Assembly: GCA_021796315.1 (NCBI GenBank)
Contig: JAJYOH010000089.1
Location: forward strand, 1 to 13,991
Source of the DNA: Chloroflexota bacterium
GTDB lineage: Bacteria; Chloroflexota; Anaerolineae; Anaerolineales; Villigracilaceae
Length of the DNA: 13,991 nucleotides
Direction: 5' to 3'
In this document: one piece after another, positions 1 through 5,950 of the stretch
Layout: every line of letters begins with the position of its first letter
How positions within the stretch are numbered: the first letter of the stretch is position 1
Notes under the pieces: model-generated
Told to the model about the DNA's origin: nothing
Databases searched by the model: none
What the model saw: only the letters and a program-made list of their open reading frames with translations
Translations under genes and position numbers: made by a program

Positions 1-343
1 CGCGTTGCTGCGCAGCAGTATCTGCTTGAAGCGGCTTTAGATTCTCCGGGACTGATAAGAAATTCGGATTGGTAATCTGATCCCCGGATACCTGATAGAC
101 CGCCAAATCCTGCAAGGAATCAGTTACAACCTTGTCCCCTTCCGGCAGGTAGAAGCCATGCAGCAACGCCTCAAGCATGCCTTCACAGGTCGTGATCTCG
201 GTGGGGGTTGCAATTGCGGCAGTGTAGACTTTATTCCCAAACCAGAGTCCGCCAGCCAGAATAGGGATGAAGATGCAGAAGAAGATGGACCCACACCAAA
301 AGACATACGATAGGCAGGAATTCCGCGAACGTTCTTTTTTCAT
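1..343 (-). CDS. Membrane-anchored protein of unknown function, 3' end beyond window
   Basis: An open frame reads leftward from ATG at 343 to the window edge (114 codons, no stop). The start is well supported: an AAGGAG Shine-Dalgarno lies 6-7 nt upstream on the minus strand. The protein opens with a basic, Cys-containing segment (MKKERSRNSCLSYVF), followed by one hydrophobic membrane span at about residues 12-35. The rest is presumably extracytoplasmic and begins TAAIATPTEITTCEGMLEALLHGFYLPEGD. I do not recognise a family. The layout suggests a type II membrane-anchored protein with its main domain outside the membrane. A possible 47-residue ORF ends 23 nt upstream on the same strand and could share its transcript. 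The gene is real on the evidence of RBS plus membrane span; its function is unknown. Confidence 0.7.
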   Translation of the reverse strand, partial: MKKERSRNSCLSYVFWCGSIFFCIFIPILAGGLWFGNKVYTAAIATPTEITTCEGMLEALLHGFYLPEGDKVVTDSLQDLAVYQVSGDQITNPNFLSVPENLKPLQADTAAQQR

Positions 344-366
344 GTTTGTCTCCTTCTCAGCGTAAT

Positions 367-510
367 TTATTTGCCAAAGTAAGGACAAGTGCCGGAGGAA
401 AAAGTAGTCATAGCTCCTGCAATGGAGCAACAGTCACGCTCAGTATACAGGCTTTCGGCCATGTAGTCACCAGCAAGAATGTGCTTTGCCAGCGCTTGAA
501 TTGTCCGCAT
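367..510 (-). CDS. Possible small ORF, 47 aa, unknown function
   Basis: A short minus-strand frame runs from ATG at 510 to TAA at 369-367 and would give a 47-residue protein beginning MRTIQALAKHILAGDYMAES. It contains three Cys (a CC pair and one near the C-terminus) and no obvious membrane span. It ends 23 nt before the well-supported gene at 343, and a TATAAT box lies about 64 nt upstream of its start. Against it: there is no Shine-Dalgarno before the ATG, and the frame is closed by UGA just upstream. It could equally be leader sequence of the 343 gene. No homologue is recognised. Confidence 0.3.
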   Translation of the reverse strand: MRTIQALAKHILAGDYMAESLYTERDCCSIAGAMTTFSSGTCPYFGK

Positions 511-573
511 GGGAATGTGCTTGCGCGTATTATGCGGTGGAACCGTAAAAACTGAGGGAGTTGCCGTGTTTCA

Positions 574-579
574 ATTATA
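574..579 (-). promoter_or_regulatory. Candidate -10 box (TATAAT), minus strand
   Basis: A perfect TATAAT is read on the minus strand at 579-574, upstream of the small ORF at 510 and the membrane protein at 343. No convincing -35 hexamer is seen at 16-18 nt, so this is only a candidate. It would place the transcription start near 567 and give a leader of about 57 nt to the small ORF. Confidence 0.3.
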
Positions 580-722
580 CGTGAAATCAACTCCTTTCCC
601 TTTATCTATCAGATAATATTCCGCTGGCGCGAAGAACACCAACACGATCAAGATGCAACCCTAGCGTGGGATTAACATATTATTCACTTCATTAAACAAT
701 TCAGCCTTTCAGGAGGCATTCT

Positions 723-1265
723 ATGCTCGGATCATCTCCATCGTTTTGGAATGACATTGGGAATGCAGTTTGAATTGGCCTTGGCGGCTTCCTGGTCGCC
801 TTTCTTGTGTCCCTGTTTTTCTCGCGCCTGACGAAGACAATCTGGCTGCGGTTTATCGGGAATCTGATCTCTTTGGGGATTGTGCTCTGGACAATAAAGA
901 TGATCCTCGATTCTACCGGAGCCGCTGGTATTATGGTTATCGCGGGCACTACATTGACCGGTGCATTAGTCCTTGGCTCGGAGACAATAGCGTCGGATTT
1001 GGTCGCAGGGGTAAGGTTATTTACAAGCCGTCCATTCAAGACGGGCGACCTTGTCGCTATTGCCGGGCAGACCGGTAAAGTTGCCGAGGTCGCGTTGACG
1101 TTTACTTCTTTACGGGGCAATGGCAAAGAACGCATGATTGTCCGGAATTCTGATGTGCTACTTGGAACGATTGTCAATTATTCAACTCAACTTATGCAGT
1201 GTATCGAAGTCCAAGTCTCCCTCCCTGCCAGCCTAGCCTCTTCAAAAAAGCTGGGGATGGGATAG
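723..1265 (+). pseudogene. MscS-type mechanosensitive channel remnant (in-frame UGA, C-terminus lost)
   Basis: ATG at 723 follows a strong AGGAGG site and opens a frame of 181 codons, but codon 17 (771-773) is UGA. Reading through it restores a continuous MscS-like protein: hydrophobic spans at about 18-32 and 40-62, a pore-lining-like stretch rich in Ala/Gly/Leu, then the beta-domain signature FKTGDLVAIAGQTGKVAEV and the IVRNSDVLLGTIVNYS segment typical of MscS proteins. After QVSLP (near 1222) similarity to the family stops and the frame ends at 1265, so the C-terminal alpha/beta domain is missing. A single base change (for example GGA to UGA, giving Val-Gly-Ile-Gly) would explain the nonsense codon. 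Selenocysteine is unlikely because the site lies in a hydrophobic segment. An internal GTG at 807 could start a shorter product, but the lost 3' part argues for a dead gene. Confidence 0.75.
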
Positions 1266-1423
1266 GGTCGAAAGGCCTCTTCAATCGAGTGGAAACGATG
1301 CGCCACGTTCTTCGGCACGTACACTACCGAACCTGCCTGCACAACGTGGTCTTCGTCCGCCACTTTGATCTTCGCCCTGCCTTCCACCACATAGTACACT
1401 TCATCCTCCGTGTGCGGTGATGC
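1187..1423 (-). pseudogene. Cupin-domain protein fragment
   Basis: On the minus strand, directly after the hicB terminator, a frame opens with ASPHTEDEVYYVVEGRAKIK and continues through VQAGSVVYVPKNVAHRFHSI. These are the two conserved blocks of a small single-domain cupin: the H-x-E/D-E-x-Y-V-x-G strand region and the P-x-x-x-x-H-R-F-H region, whose His residues are usual metal ligands. The N-terminal part is absent, because a TAG at 1426-1424, formed in the terminator's T-run, stands in frame just upstream. The C-terminus after HSIEEA does not look like the family and runs into sequence shared with the opposite-strand MscS remnant. There is no RBS. Read as a remnant truncated at both ends. 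Confidence 0.6.
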
Positions 1424-1425
1424 CT

Positions 1426-1459
1426 AAAAAAACATCCGAAGCCTCGGCGACTTCGGATG
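1426..1459 (-). terminator. Rho-independent terminator after hicB-like gene
   Basis: Read on the minus strand, a perfect 9-bp stem (CATCCGAAG paired with CTTCGGATG, 1459-1451 and 1441-1433) encloses a 9-nt loop and is followed at once by seven T residues (1432-1426). It lies just downstream of the HicB-like gene, which ends at 1466. Confidence 0.85.
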
Positions 1460-1465
1460 CCTCTG

Positions 1466-1675
1466 TCATGCATAAACCAACTTCCCTTTGGGAACTGGGA
1501 TTTCCCTGCCCAATTCTTGCGCGGTTTCAAGCCACTCTTGTGCGATTTGCTCCATATTTGCAAGCGCTTCACGATAAGTTGCGCCGTCTGCCATGCAACC
1601 AAGCAGTTCGGGCATTTCTGCGATGAACGAGTCGTCCTCCGCGTTCCAGTAAAGTATCACTTCATATTTAATCAT
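1466..1675 (-). CDS. HicB-like antitoxin family protein (solo)
   Basis: The 69-residue protein starts MIKYEVILYWNAEDDSFIAE and contains the HicB/UPF0150 hallmarks: an N-terminal beta strand, the segment MPELLGCMADGATYREALANM, and a helix ending in a PVPKGKLVYA tail. ATG at 1675 is preferred over the in-frame GTG at 1681, because AGG sits 5 nt before the ATG and relatives begin MIKYEV. In this family the partial RNase-H-like fold normally neutralises the HicA mRNA interferase. No HicA-like gene (about 60-80 residues, double-stranded-RNA-binding fold) is next to it: downstream come a terminator and a cupin remnant, upstream is the divergent YHS gene. It lacks a C-terminal DNA-binding domain. 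It is therefore an orphan, and may not be part of a working toxin-antitoxin pair. Confidence 0.85.
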   Translation of the reverse strand: MIKYEVILYWNAEDDSFIAEMPELLGCMADGATYREALANMEQIAQEWLETAQELGREIPVPKGKLVYA

Positions 1676-1708
1676 TTTCACCTGCCAGCTTATATTTCAA
1701 AATCAAAT

Positions 1709-1909
1709 TTGACAGAGATTGCCGCCACCCCATTGCCTGAATATAAAACTGCCTGCGGAGGTAACCTTAAAGACCCAACAAATTATCCCGGCGTTATGTA
1801 TCGCGGCGAGCAAGTCTATTTCTGCACCCGTGCCTGCCTGCGCGTCTTCGAACAGGATCCCGATCCGTTCATGGCGGGCGAGGTGGAACATCCCCTCGAG
1901 GAGGAATAA
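1709..1909 (+). CDS. Small YHS-domain metal-binding protein
   Basis: A 66-residue protein from TTG at 1709 carries a YHS/TRASH-like module: Cys16 in the segment KTACGGNLKDP, then YRGEQVYFCTRACLRVFEQDP with Cys39 and Cys43. YHS modules bind metals such as copper or heavy metals and occur in transporters, in metal resistance proteins and as stand-alone proteins. The acidic tail ends HPLEEE. The start is uncertain: no Shine-Dalgarno precedes the TTG at 1709 or the alternative TTG at 1732, and the gene may have lost its original 5' end. Its closeness to the copper-centred operon starting at 2032 (same strand, 122 nt away) fits a metal-handling role, but this is inference. Confidence 0.65.
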   Translation: MTEIAATPLPEYKTACGGNLKDPTNYPGVMYRGEQVYFCTRACLRVFEQDPDPFMAGEVEHPLEEE

Positions 1910-2031
1910 AGTCAAAAAGAGCGGGGACATTCGTCATAAGCCATTTGGCGCATGAGTCGTTACGCTATCCTGCGCTGGAGACTATTTAATTGTCAGACTA
2001 CTATTGGGCTATCCGATCGTGGAGGCTCAAT

Positions 2032-2475
2032 ATGTTTTCAAAAGCGCGTAAACTTTTATTTCTTTCCATCATAGCGGTTTTGTTAACCACTGCAATCTCC
2101 GCCTGTTCGACACAAACCAAAACGAACGATCTGCATCTGATGTCTATGGGTCAAATGCCCGCGGAAGTGCAGTCCGCACCTGTGACGGTGCAAATGGCTT
2201 ATCAGTTCGCGGCGGCCAACCCTGATGTGATGAAAAACATTCCCTGTTATTGCGGTTGTGGAAACGTTGGTCACACGTCAAATTATTCCTGCTATGTTTC
2301 GGGTGCGGATGCAAAGGGTGCGATCACCTTCGACAATCATGCTCTTGGCTGTTCCCTTTGCGTGGACATTACACAGGATGTGATGCGGATGCTGCGGGAA
2401 GGAAAAAGTCCGCAGGAAGCCAGAACGTATATAGACGCGACCTATTCCAAGTACGGACCGTCGAACATTCCTTAA
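2032..2475 (+). CDS. PCYCGC-motif lipoprotein, predicted metal/thiol protein
   Basis: The product is 147 residues. ATG at 2032 is chosen because GGAGG lies 7 nt upstream; a longer frame from 1990 has no RBS. A signal peptide with lipobox I-S-A-C (Cys25) predicts an outward-facing lipoprotein. The core carries the PCYCGCG motif (71-77), a further Cys at 87, and the HALGCSLCVD block (Cys107, Cys110), ending in ARTYIDATYSKYGPSNIP. This matches the PCYCGC protein family (Pfam DUF with that name). To my knowledge its function is not established, but five to six conserved Cys outside the membrane point to metal binding or thiol chemistry. It is the first gene of the CuA/4Fe-4S/cytochrome operon, 4 nt before the first CuA gene, so a role in copper delivery or CuA-thiol reduction is a reasonable inference. 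Confidence 0.8.
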   Translation: MFSKARKLLFLSIIAVLLTTAISACSTQTKTNDLHLMSMGQMPAEVQSAPVTVQMAYQFAAANPDVMKNIPCYCGCGNVGHTSNYSCYVSGADAKGAITFDNHALGCSLCVDITQDVMRMLREGKSPQEARTYIDATYSKYGPSNIP

Positions 2476-2479
2476 CCTC

Positions 2480-2968
2480 ATGAATTCTCGCTTCATTCTT
2501 CTCCTCCTGGTAATAGCTGGGCTGGTTGTGGCGTTCGCACCACTGCCAGTTCAATCCATTGCGCCTCAGGAGCGGACCTTTCGGATTGAAGCGCGACAAT
2601 TTGCTTACTCTCCCTCCGAGCTTAAAGTCAACCCGGGCGATACGGTGACCATCCATCTTATCAGCACAGACGTGGTTCATGGTCTATATGTAGATGGTTA
2701 CGACATTTCAGTCCAAGCCGACCCAGGTCAGGCCGCCACATTGACCTTTGTTGCCAACAAGCTAGGTTCATACCGCTTTCGGTGCAATGTCACTTGTGGC
2801 GCCATGCACCCGTTCATGATCGGCAAATTGACAGTTGGCACAAATGACTGGTTATATCGCTCAGTTGGTCTTGCCATTCTCGGTCTGATTGGTTTCTTTC
2901 CGCTTTCTCACCTGCACTTGCGTGCGGCGCAAATGTCTTTCCTTTTACAACGAAGGAAGATTGGTTGA
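2480..2968 (+). CDS. Stand-alone CuA cupredoxin (COX subunit II-like), membrane anchored
   Basis: A 162-residue protein with an N-terminal signal/anchor (residues 4-20), a cupredoxin fold, and a C-terminal hydrophobic span at about 127-143. All ligands of a binuclear CuA centre are visible: His67 in DVVHGLY, then Cys102, Cys106, His110 and Met113 in CNVTCGAMHPFM (CxxxCxxxHxxM, as in cytochrome c oxidase subunit II and nitrous oxide reductase). The usual Glu of the CxExC loop is replaced, giving C-N-V-T-C. CuA centres pass single electrons between cytochromes and a terminal reductase. The gene begins 4 nt after the lipoprotein gene without its own clear RBS, so translational coupling is likely. 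Its stop overlaps the start of the next gene. No heme-copper catalytic subunit or NosZ is in this window, so its partner is unknown. Confidence 0.85.
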   Translation: MNSRFILLLLVIAGLVVAFAPLPVQSIAPQERTFRIEARQFAYSPSELKVNPGDTVTIHLISTDVVHGLYVDGYDISVQADPGQAATLTFVANKLGSYRFRCNVTCGAMHPFMIGKLTVGTNDWLYRSVGLAILGLIGFFPLSHLHLRAAQMSFLLQRRKIG

Positions 2969-4314
2969 AAGCGGTGAATATATCCAATCGTATTGAACTT
3001 ACTCGTAGTCCCTTCATCAAGAATGCGCTAAAAAGTCGCTATCCACAACTTGTTGTATTTGCCATTATGCTGGCGGGATATCTCTTTGCTATCATCGCCG
3101 GACTCATCGGCACACCTGTTGGAAGCCGCAACTTCAGCATTGTATTCGTGTGGATTGCATGGTGGGCTATCCTGATTCTCGTGGTAGTCCCTTTCTTCGG
3201 GCGGGGATGGTGCGCTGTTTGCCCAATCCCATTGCCAGGCGAGTGGTTACAACGCGGCGCTGTGTTGACGCCGCCAGATAAAAAACCAAAATGGCTCAAT
3301 CTGCGTTGGCCCAAGTTCCTCCGTAACATCTGGTTGCAAAATGTTTCGTTTCTTCTATTAGCTCTGTTCAGTAGCATTCTTCTGACCACGCCCAATGTTA
3401 CGGGGATCGTTTTAGCGGCCATGTTATTTGCTGCGATTGGACTCAGCATGGTCTTCGAACGCCGTTCGTTCTGTCGTTATCTTTGTCCAGTCGGCGGATT
3501 CATCGGCCTGTATTCGCAAACTGCTCCGATTGAATTGCGAGTCAAGGACAGACAGATCTGCGTAACCTGCGTTGGCAAGCCTTGCTACAACGGATCGCCA
3601 GCAGGCTATGGTTGTCCCTGGGATGTCTTTCCCGGCGGCTTGGCGAAAAATACTTATTGTGGATTGTGCATGGAATGTATCCGCACCTGCCCGCACGATA
3701 ACATCGCCATCAATCTTCGTCCATTTTCTGCTGATCTTGCAAAACCATCCACAAGAATCGACGAAGCCTTCAAGGCCTTCATCATGCTCGGTTCGGCAAT
3801 GATCTATGCAGGCGTTTTGTTTGGTCCGTGGGGCGCTTTCAAGGACGCGGCTTACCATGTTGGTGCCAGTGCTTGGTTTATATATACCCTCGTTTTTCTT
3901 GCTATCATCTTTGTAATTCTTCCTGGTTTTTTTGCACTTGGGATTCTAAAAACGAAAAGCATTCTTCCGCTCAAACAACGTTTTGCTTCTCTCGCAACCG
4001 CCCTCATTCCTCTCGGTCTTATGTTCTGGATAGCGTTCAGTTTATCCTTTGTGTTGACCAACGCGAGCTACATTTTCGCCTCGCTCTCTGACCCGCTCGG
4101 CCTCGGCTGGAATTTATTTGGCACAGCAAATATCGCGTGGCAACCCATGCTCACCTCCATTCTCGCGCCCGCACAAACACTCGCATTGGTCGGCGGGTTA
4201 ATCTGGTCGGCGCGCATGGCGCAGAGAGCCGCAAAAGAAGTGAAAGTATCGTTAGTCCCCGTCATCGCTTTTTGTTTCATCGTCACGCTGGTCATGCTAT
4301 GGTTACTCCTATGA
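2965..4314 (+). CDS. NapH/NosR-like polytopic membrane 4Fe-4S protein
   Basis: The product is 449 residues, from a TTG start overlapping the previous stop (TTGA) with AAGGA about 9 nt upstream. Membrane spans are visible at about 30-48, 58-77, 127-142, 148-164, 270-287, 303-328, 344-366, 395-415 and 430-449. Cys motifs: GWCAVCP (83, 86) and FCRYLCP (170, 174), the paired Cys signatures of the NapH/NosR/RdxA group, then a cytoplasmic ferredoxin-like insert with Cys199, 202, 207, 217 and CGLCMECIRTCP (232, 235, 238, 242), enough for two 4Fe-4S clusters. NapH/NosH/NosR-type proteins move electrons from quinol or cytoplasmic donors toward periplasmic reductases. The long C-terminal membrane region goes beyond a minimal NapH. 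Sitting between two CuA proteins, it is the likely quinol- or ferredoxin-side entry point of this chain. Confidence 0.8.
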   Translation: MKAVNISNRIELTRSPFIKNALKSRYPQLVVFAIMLAGYLFAIIAGLIGTPVGSRNFSIVFVWIAWWAILILVVVPFFGRGWCAVCPIPLPGEWLQRGAVLTPPDKKPKWLNLRWPKFLRNIWLQNVSFLLLALFSSILLTTPNVTGIVLAAMLFAAIGLSMVFERRSFCRYLCPVGGFIGLYSQTAPIELRVKDRQICVTCVGKPCYNGSPAGYGCPWDVFPGGLAKNTYCGLCMECIRTCPHDNIAINLRPFSADLAKPSTRIDEAFKAFIMLGSAMIYAGVLFGPWGAFKDAAYHVGASAWFIYTLVFLAIIFVILPGFFALGILKTKSILPLKQRFASLATALIPLGLMFWIAFSLSFVLTNASYIFASLSDPLGLGWNLFGTANIAWQPMLTSILAPAQTLALVGGLIWSARMAQRAAKEVKVSLVPVIAFCFIVTLVMLWLLL

Positions 4315-5288
4315 AACGCCCGGAACTCCTCTCCCGCATTTTGATAACGGCGGCAATTTTGGGGGCGGTTGGAGCGCCGCTTTATATCTGGGCGCGCACG
4401 CCGCTTATCCATGCAAGGATCGCGGAGAATGGCGGATGGAGTCCTGGTGTAATCCATGCCACTGTTGGCGAGCCGCTTCATTTGCAACTCACATCCGACG
4501 ATGTTGTTCACGGGTTTGCTGTCGGTCAGATGGATATGCAGAGCGTGGATGTCCTGCCTGGCAAAGTCACTGACATCACTTTGACTTTTGACAAGCCTGG
4601 GATTTATACATTTTTCTGTACGCGCTGGTGCGGACTCAATCACTGGCGGATGCGTGGCACGATTGAAATCAGCGGTTCAAATGCGGACCCTGAGCCTGCT
4701 TCCCCACCGCTATACGTTTCTCTTGGCCTCGACATTGACGCTCCGCATAACGCGCCAGCCACTCCCGGCGATCAGCCAGCAGCCACCCGCGGCCAACAAC
4801 TGGTAACCAATTTACCAATCGATCAATCCGCTGATTACTATCGGACGCATTCGCCCTATCAAGTATTTGAAGAACTAAACAGTATGGCACTCACAGAAAC
4901 TCAACGATGGGATGTAGTTGCCTCCATCTGGCAATCCAACACAACACTTGAGTCTCTTGCAAGTGGACAGCGCCTCTATGCCCAAAACTGCGCGGCCTGT
5001 CATGGCGAGAAAGGCGCAGGCAATGGCGTCTTTGCCGACAAACTTGCCGCGGCTGGAGAAACATCAAAGCAAAACATGGCGGGTGACACCAACATGATCA
5101 GGCAAACTCCTGCAAACTTCGCCGACCCAACACGCATGCTCGGCGCAAGTCCTGCACTGCTACAGGGAAAAATCCTGCGCGGCGGCATGGGCACGGGCAT
5201 GCCATCCTGGGGACCTATTTTTACACAAGAACAAATATGGGATTTGATTGCATATTTGTATTCATTCCAGTTTGAATATCAAAGATGA
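4311..5288 (+). CDS. CuA-cytochrome c fusion protein (COX II/caa3-like)
   Basis: ATG at 4311 overlaps the previous stop (ATGA); an upstream extension of the frame lies inside the preceding gene and is not used. The 325-residue product has one N-terminal anchor (about 10-27) and a cupredoxin domain with CuA ligands His67, Cys103, Cys107, His111 and Met114 (CTRWCGLNHWRM). A linker of about 90 residues leads to a class I cytochrome c domain with heme-binding CAACH (227-231) and the likely axial Met297 in GMGTGMPSWG. This is the domain order of subunit II in caa3-type oxidases, but the protein lacks the usual second N-terminal membrane hairpin helix, and no subunit I is nearby. It could carry electrons from the membrane 4Fe-4S protein or the other CuA protein to a reductase encoded elsewhere. 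Confidence 0.85.
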   Translation: MKRPELLSRILITAAILGAVGAPLYIWARTPLIHARIAENGGWSPGVIHATVGEPLHLQLTSDDVVHGFAVGQMDMQSVDVLPGKVTDITLTFDKPGIYTFFCTRWCGLNHWRMRGTIEISGSNADPEPASPPLYVSLGLDIDAPHNAPATPGDQPAATRGQQLVTNLPIDQSADYYRTHSPYQVFEELNSMALTETQRWDVVASIWQSNTTLESLASGQRLYAQNCAACHGEKGAGNGVFADKLAAAGETSKQNMAGDTNMIRQTPANFADPTRMLGASPALLQGKILRGGMGTGMPSWGPIFTQEQIWDLIAYLYSFQFEYQR

Positions 5289-5297
5289 GGAGGCTCA

Positions 5298-5753
5298 ATG
5301 AGCAAAAGACATAAAAGGCAAAAGAAAAGTTTTCCCTGGGTATTTGTTGCGTTCGGCGGTGTTCTGATGATCGCCGCGATATTTCTGTTTGCCAATCAGA
5401 ACGGCAGTGGCGGTGGAACACCCGCGATTGCCGTTGACCAACAGAAAATTGACTACGGCTACGTTCCGTTTGGCAACAATAAAACCTTCACGATCAAAGT
5501 TACCAACACCGGCGACGGGATGCTGCGTTTCAGGGAGAAACCGTCTGTCGAAATTTTGGAGGGGTGCTGACCTCCCGATCTGACCATCGGTTCGATGGCT
5601 CTCAAACCCGGTGAAAGCACAACGATTGATTCCAGCGTCTTCATGATGCATCCCGGCATGGACGGTCCGCATGATTATGCCGTGCATCTAAAGACCAATG
5701 ACCCAAAAACTCCTGATCTGGTAATTCATGTCCTGTCAAATTGGGGACCATAA
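5298..5753 (+). CDS. Candidate selenoprotein: membrane-anchored EGC-Sec-PP protein (DUF1573-like)
   Basis: ATG at 5298 follows GAGGAGG by 5 nt. The frame reads 90 codons to UGA at 5568-5570, then continues without interruption for 60 codons to TAA at 5751-5753. Both halves form one protein: a basic N-terminus, a membrane anchor at about 13-32, and a beta-rich outer domain with FGNNKTFTIKVTNTGDGMLRF, then EILEGC-U91-PPDLTIG, MALKPGESTTI and a C-terminal HDYAVHLKTNDPKTPDLVIHVLSNWGP. The layout (strand, Cys-Cys at the loop, PG strand, T-N-D-P) resembles DUF1573-type Ig-like domains, and I recall relatives with GCCPP at this point; the UGA would then replace the second Cys of a CC pair. Other genes here stop with UGA, so the code is standard. 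The alternative is a nonsense mutation (UGC to UGA), but the downstream half shows no further damage. Product 151 residues if UGA is decoded. Confidence 0.7.
5568..5598 (+). promoter_or_regulatory. Putative bacterial SECIS element after in-frame UGA
   Basis: UGA (5568-5570) is followed after 13 nt by a perfect hairpin CCATC-GGTTC-GATGG (5584-5598), with an optional extra G-C pair that closes the loop to GTT. The apical loop begins with GG and lies 18 nt after the UGA. The published bacterial SECIS rules ask for a short stem, a loop with G in the first two positions, and about 16-37 nt between UGA and loop, and this fits. The hairpin lies inside the coding sequence (DLTIGSMA), as bacterial SECIS elements do. 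A chance 5-6 bp stem cannot be excluded. Confidence 0.6.
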
Positions 5754-5775
5754 GATTTCCACCAAAAAATAATTA

Positions 5776-5800
5776 CACGGACGGATTCATACCGTCCGTG
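5776..5800 (+). terminator. Hairpin at end of CuA/selenoprotein operon
   Basis: A perfect 9-bp inverted repeat CACGGACGG / CCGTCCGTG encloses a 7-nt loop 22 nt after the last stop of the operon. It is followed by AT-rich sequence with only short T-runs, and is preceded by AAAAAAT, which on the minus strand gives a T6 run. It is a plausible but imperfect Rho-independent terminator for the plus-strand operon. Confidence 0.6.
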
Positions 5801-5919
5801 CGATTATTAATATTGCTCTTCCATCATCAGGGCAATTGCAGTGGGGGCTGAGACAATAAATTATCGTTTCACAGCGCCACCACTTTTGTCAGCAGGTTGA
5901 CTCGAATAGATGATTCCCT

Positions 5920-5950
5920 TTACAAAATAAAATTCCACAACAAGTATAAT
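5920..5950 (+). promoter_or_regulatory. Candidate promoter upstream of SNF2 remnant
   Basis: A perfect -10 box TATAAT lies at 5945-5950, but no good -35 stands at 16-18 nt (the best match is weak TTACAA/TACAAA near 5920). A second possibility is TTGACT (5897-5902) with TACAAA 18 nt downstream. The intergenic stretch 5801-5944 shows nothing else recognisable. Confidence 0.3.

Noticed and set aside
346..555. Plus-strand frame of 69 codons
   Set aside because: TTG start without ribosome site and no recognisable features; it overlaps a more protein-like minus-strand frame.
771..773. Selenocysteine at the UGA of the MscS gene
   Set aside because: The best downstream hairpin (GGCGGC with GGTCGCC) has no G at the loop start, the site is in a hydrophobic segment where Cys is not expected, and the gene is truncated anyway.
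1324..1602. Minus-strand frame of 92 codons overlapping hicB and the cupin fragment
   Set aside because: Arg/Lys/Trp-rich out-of-frame shadow of both; no motif and no ribosome site.
1990..2031. N-terminal extension of the PCYCGC lipoprotein from a TTG at 1990
   Set aside because: No ribosome site there, and it would bury the signal peptide. ATG at 2032 has GGAGG 7 nt upstream and gives a proper lipobox.
1987..2031. Sigma-70 promoter before the CuA operon (TTGTCA at about 1990)
   Set aside because: No acceptable -10 box at 16-18 nt, so no promoter is claimed, although the operon must have one nearby.
4137..4310. Upstream extension of the CuA-cytochrome c frame
   Set aside because: It lies wholly inside the 4Fe-4S protein gene in another frame, is Arg/His-rich and unlike protein of this family. 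The ATGA overlap at 4311 is the natural start.
771..5570. UGA reassigned to Trp or Gly in this organism
   Set aside because: UGA terminates the genes ending at 2968, 4314, 5288, 8290 and 8892, several of them overlapping the next start, and Trp is coded by UGG throughout.
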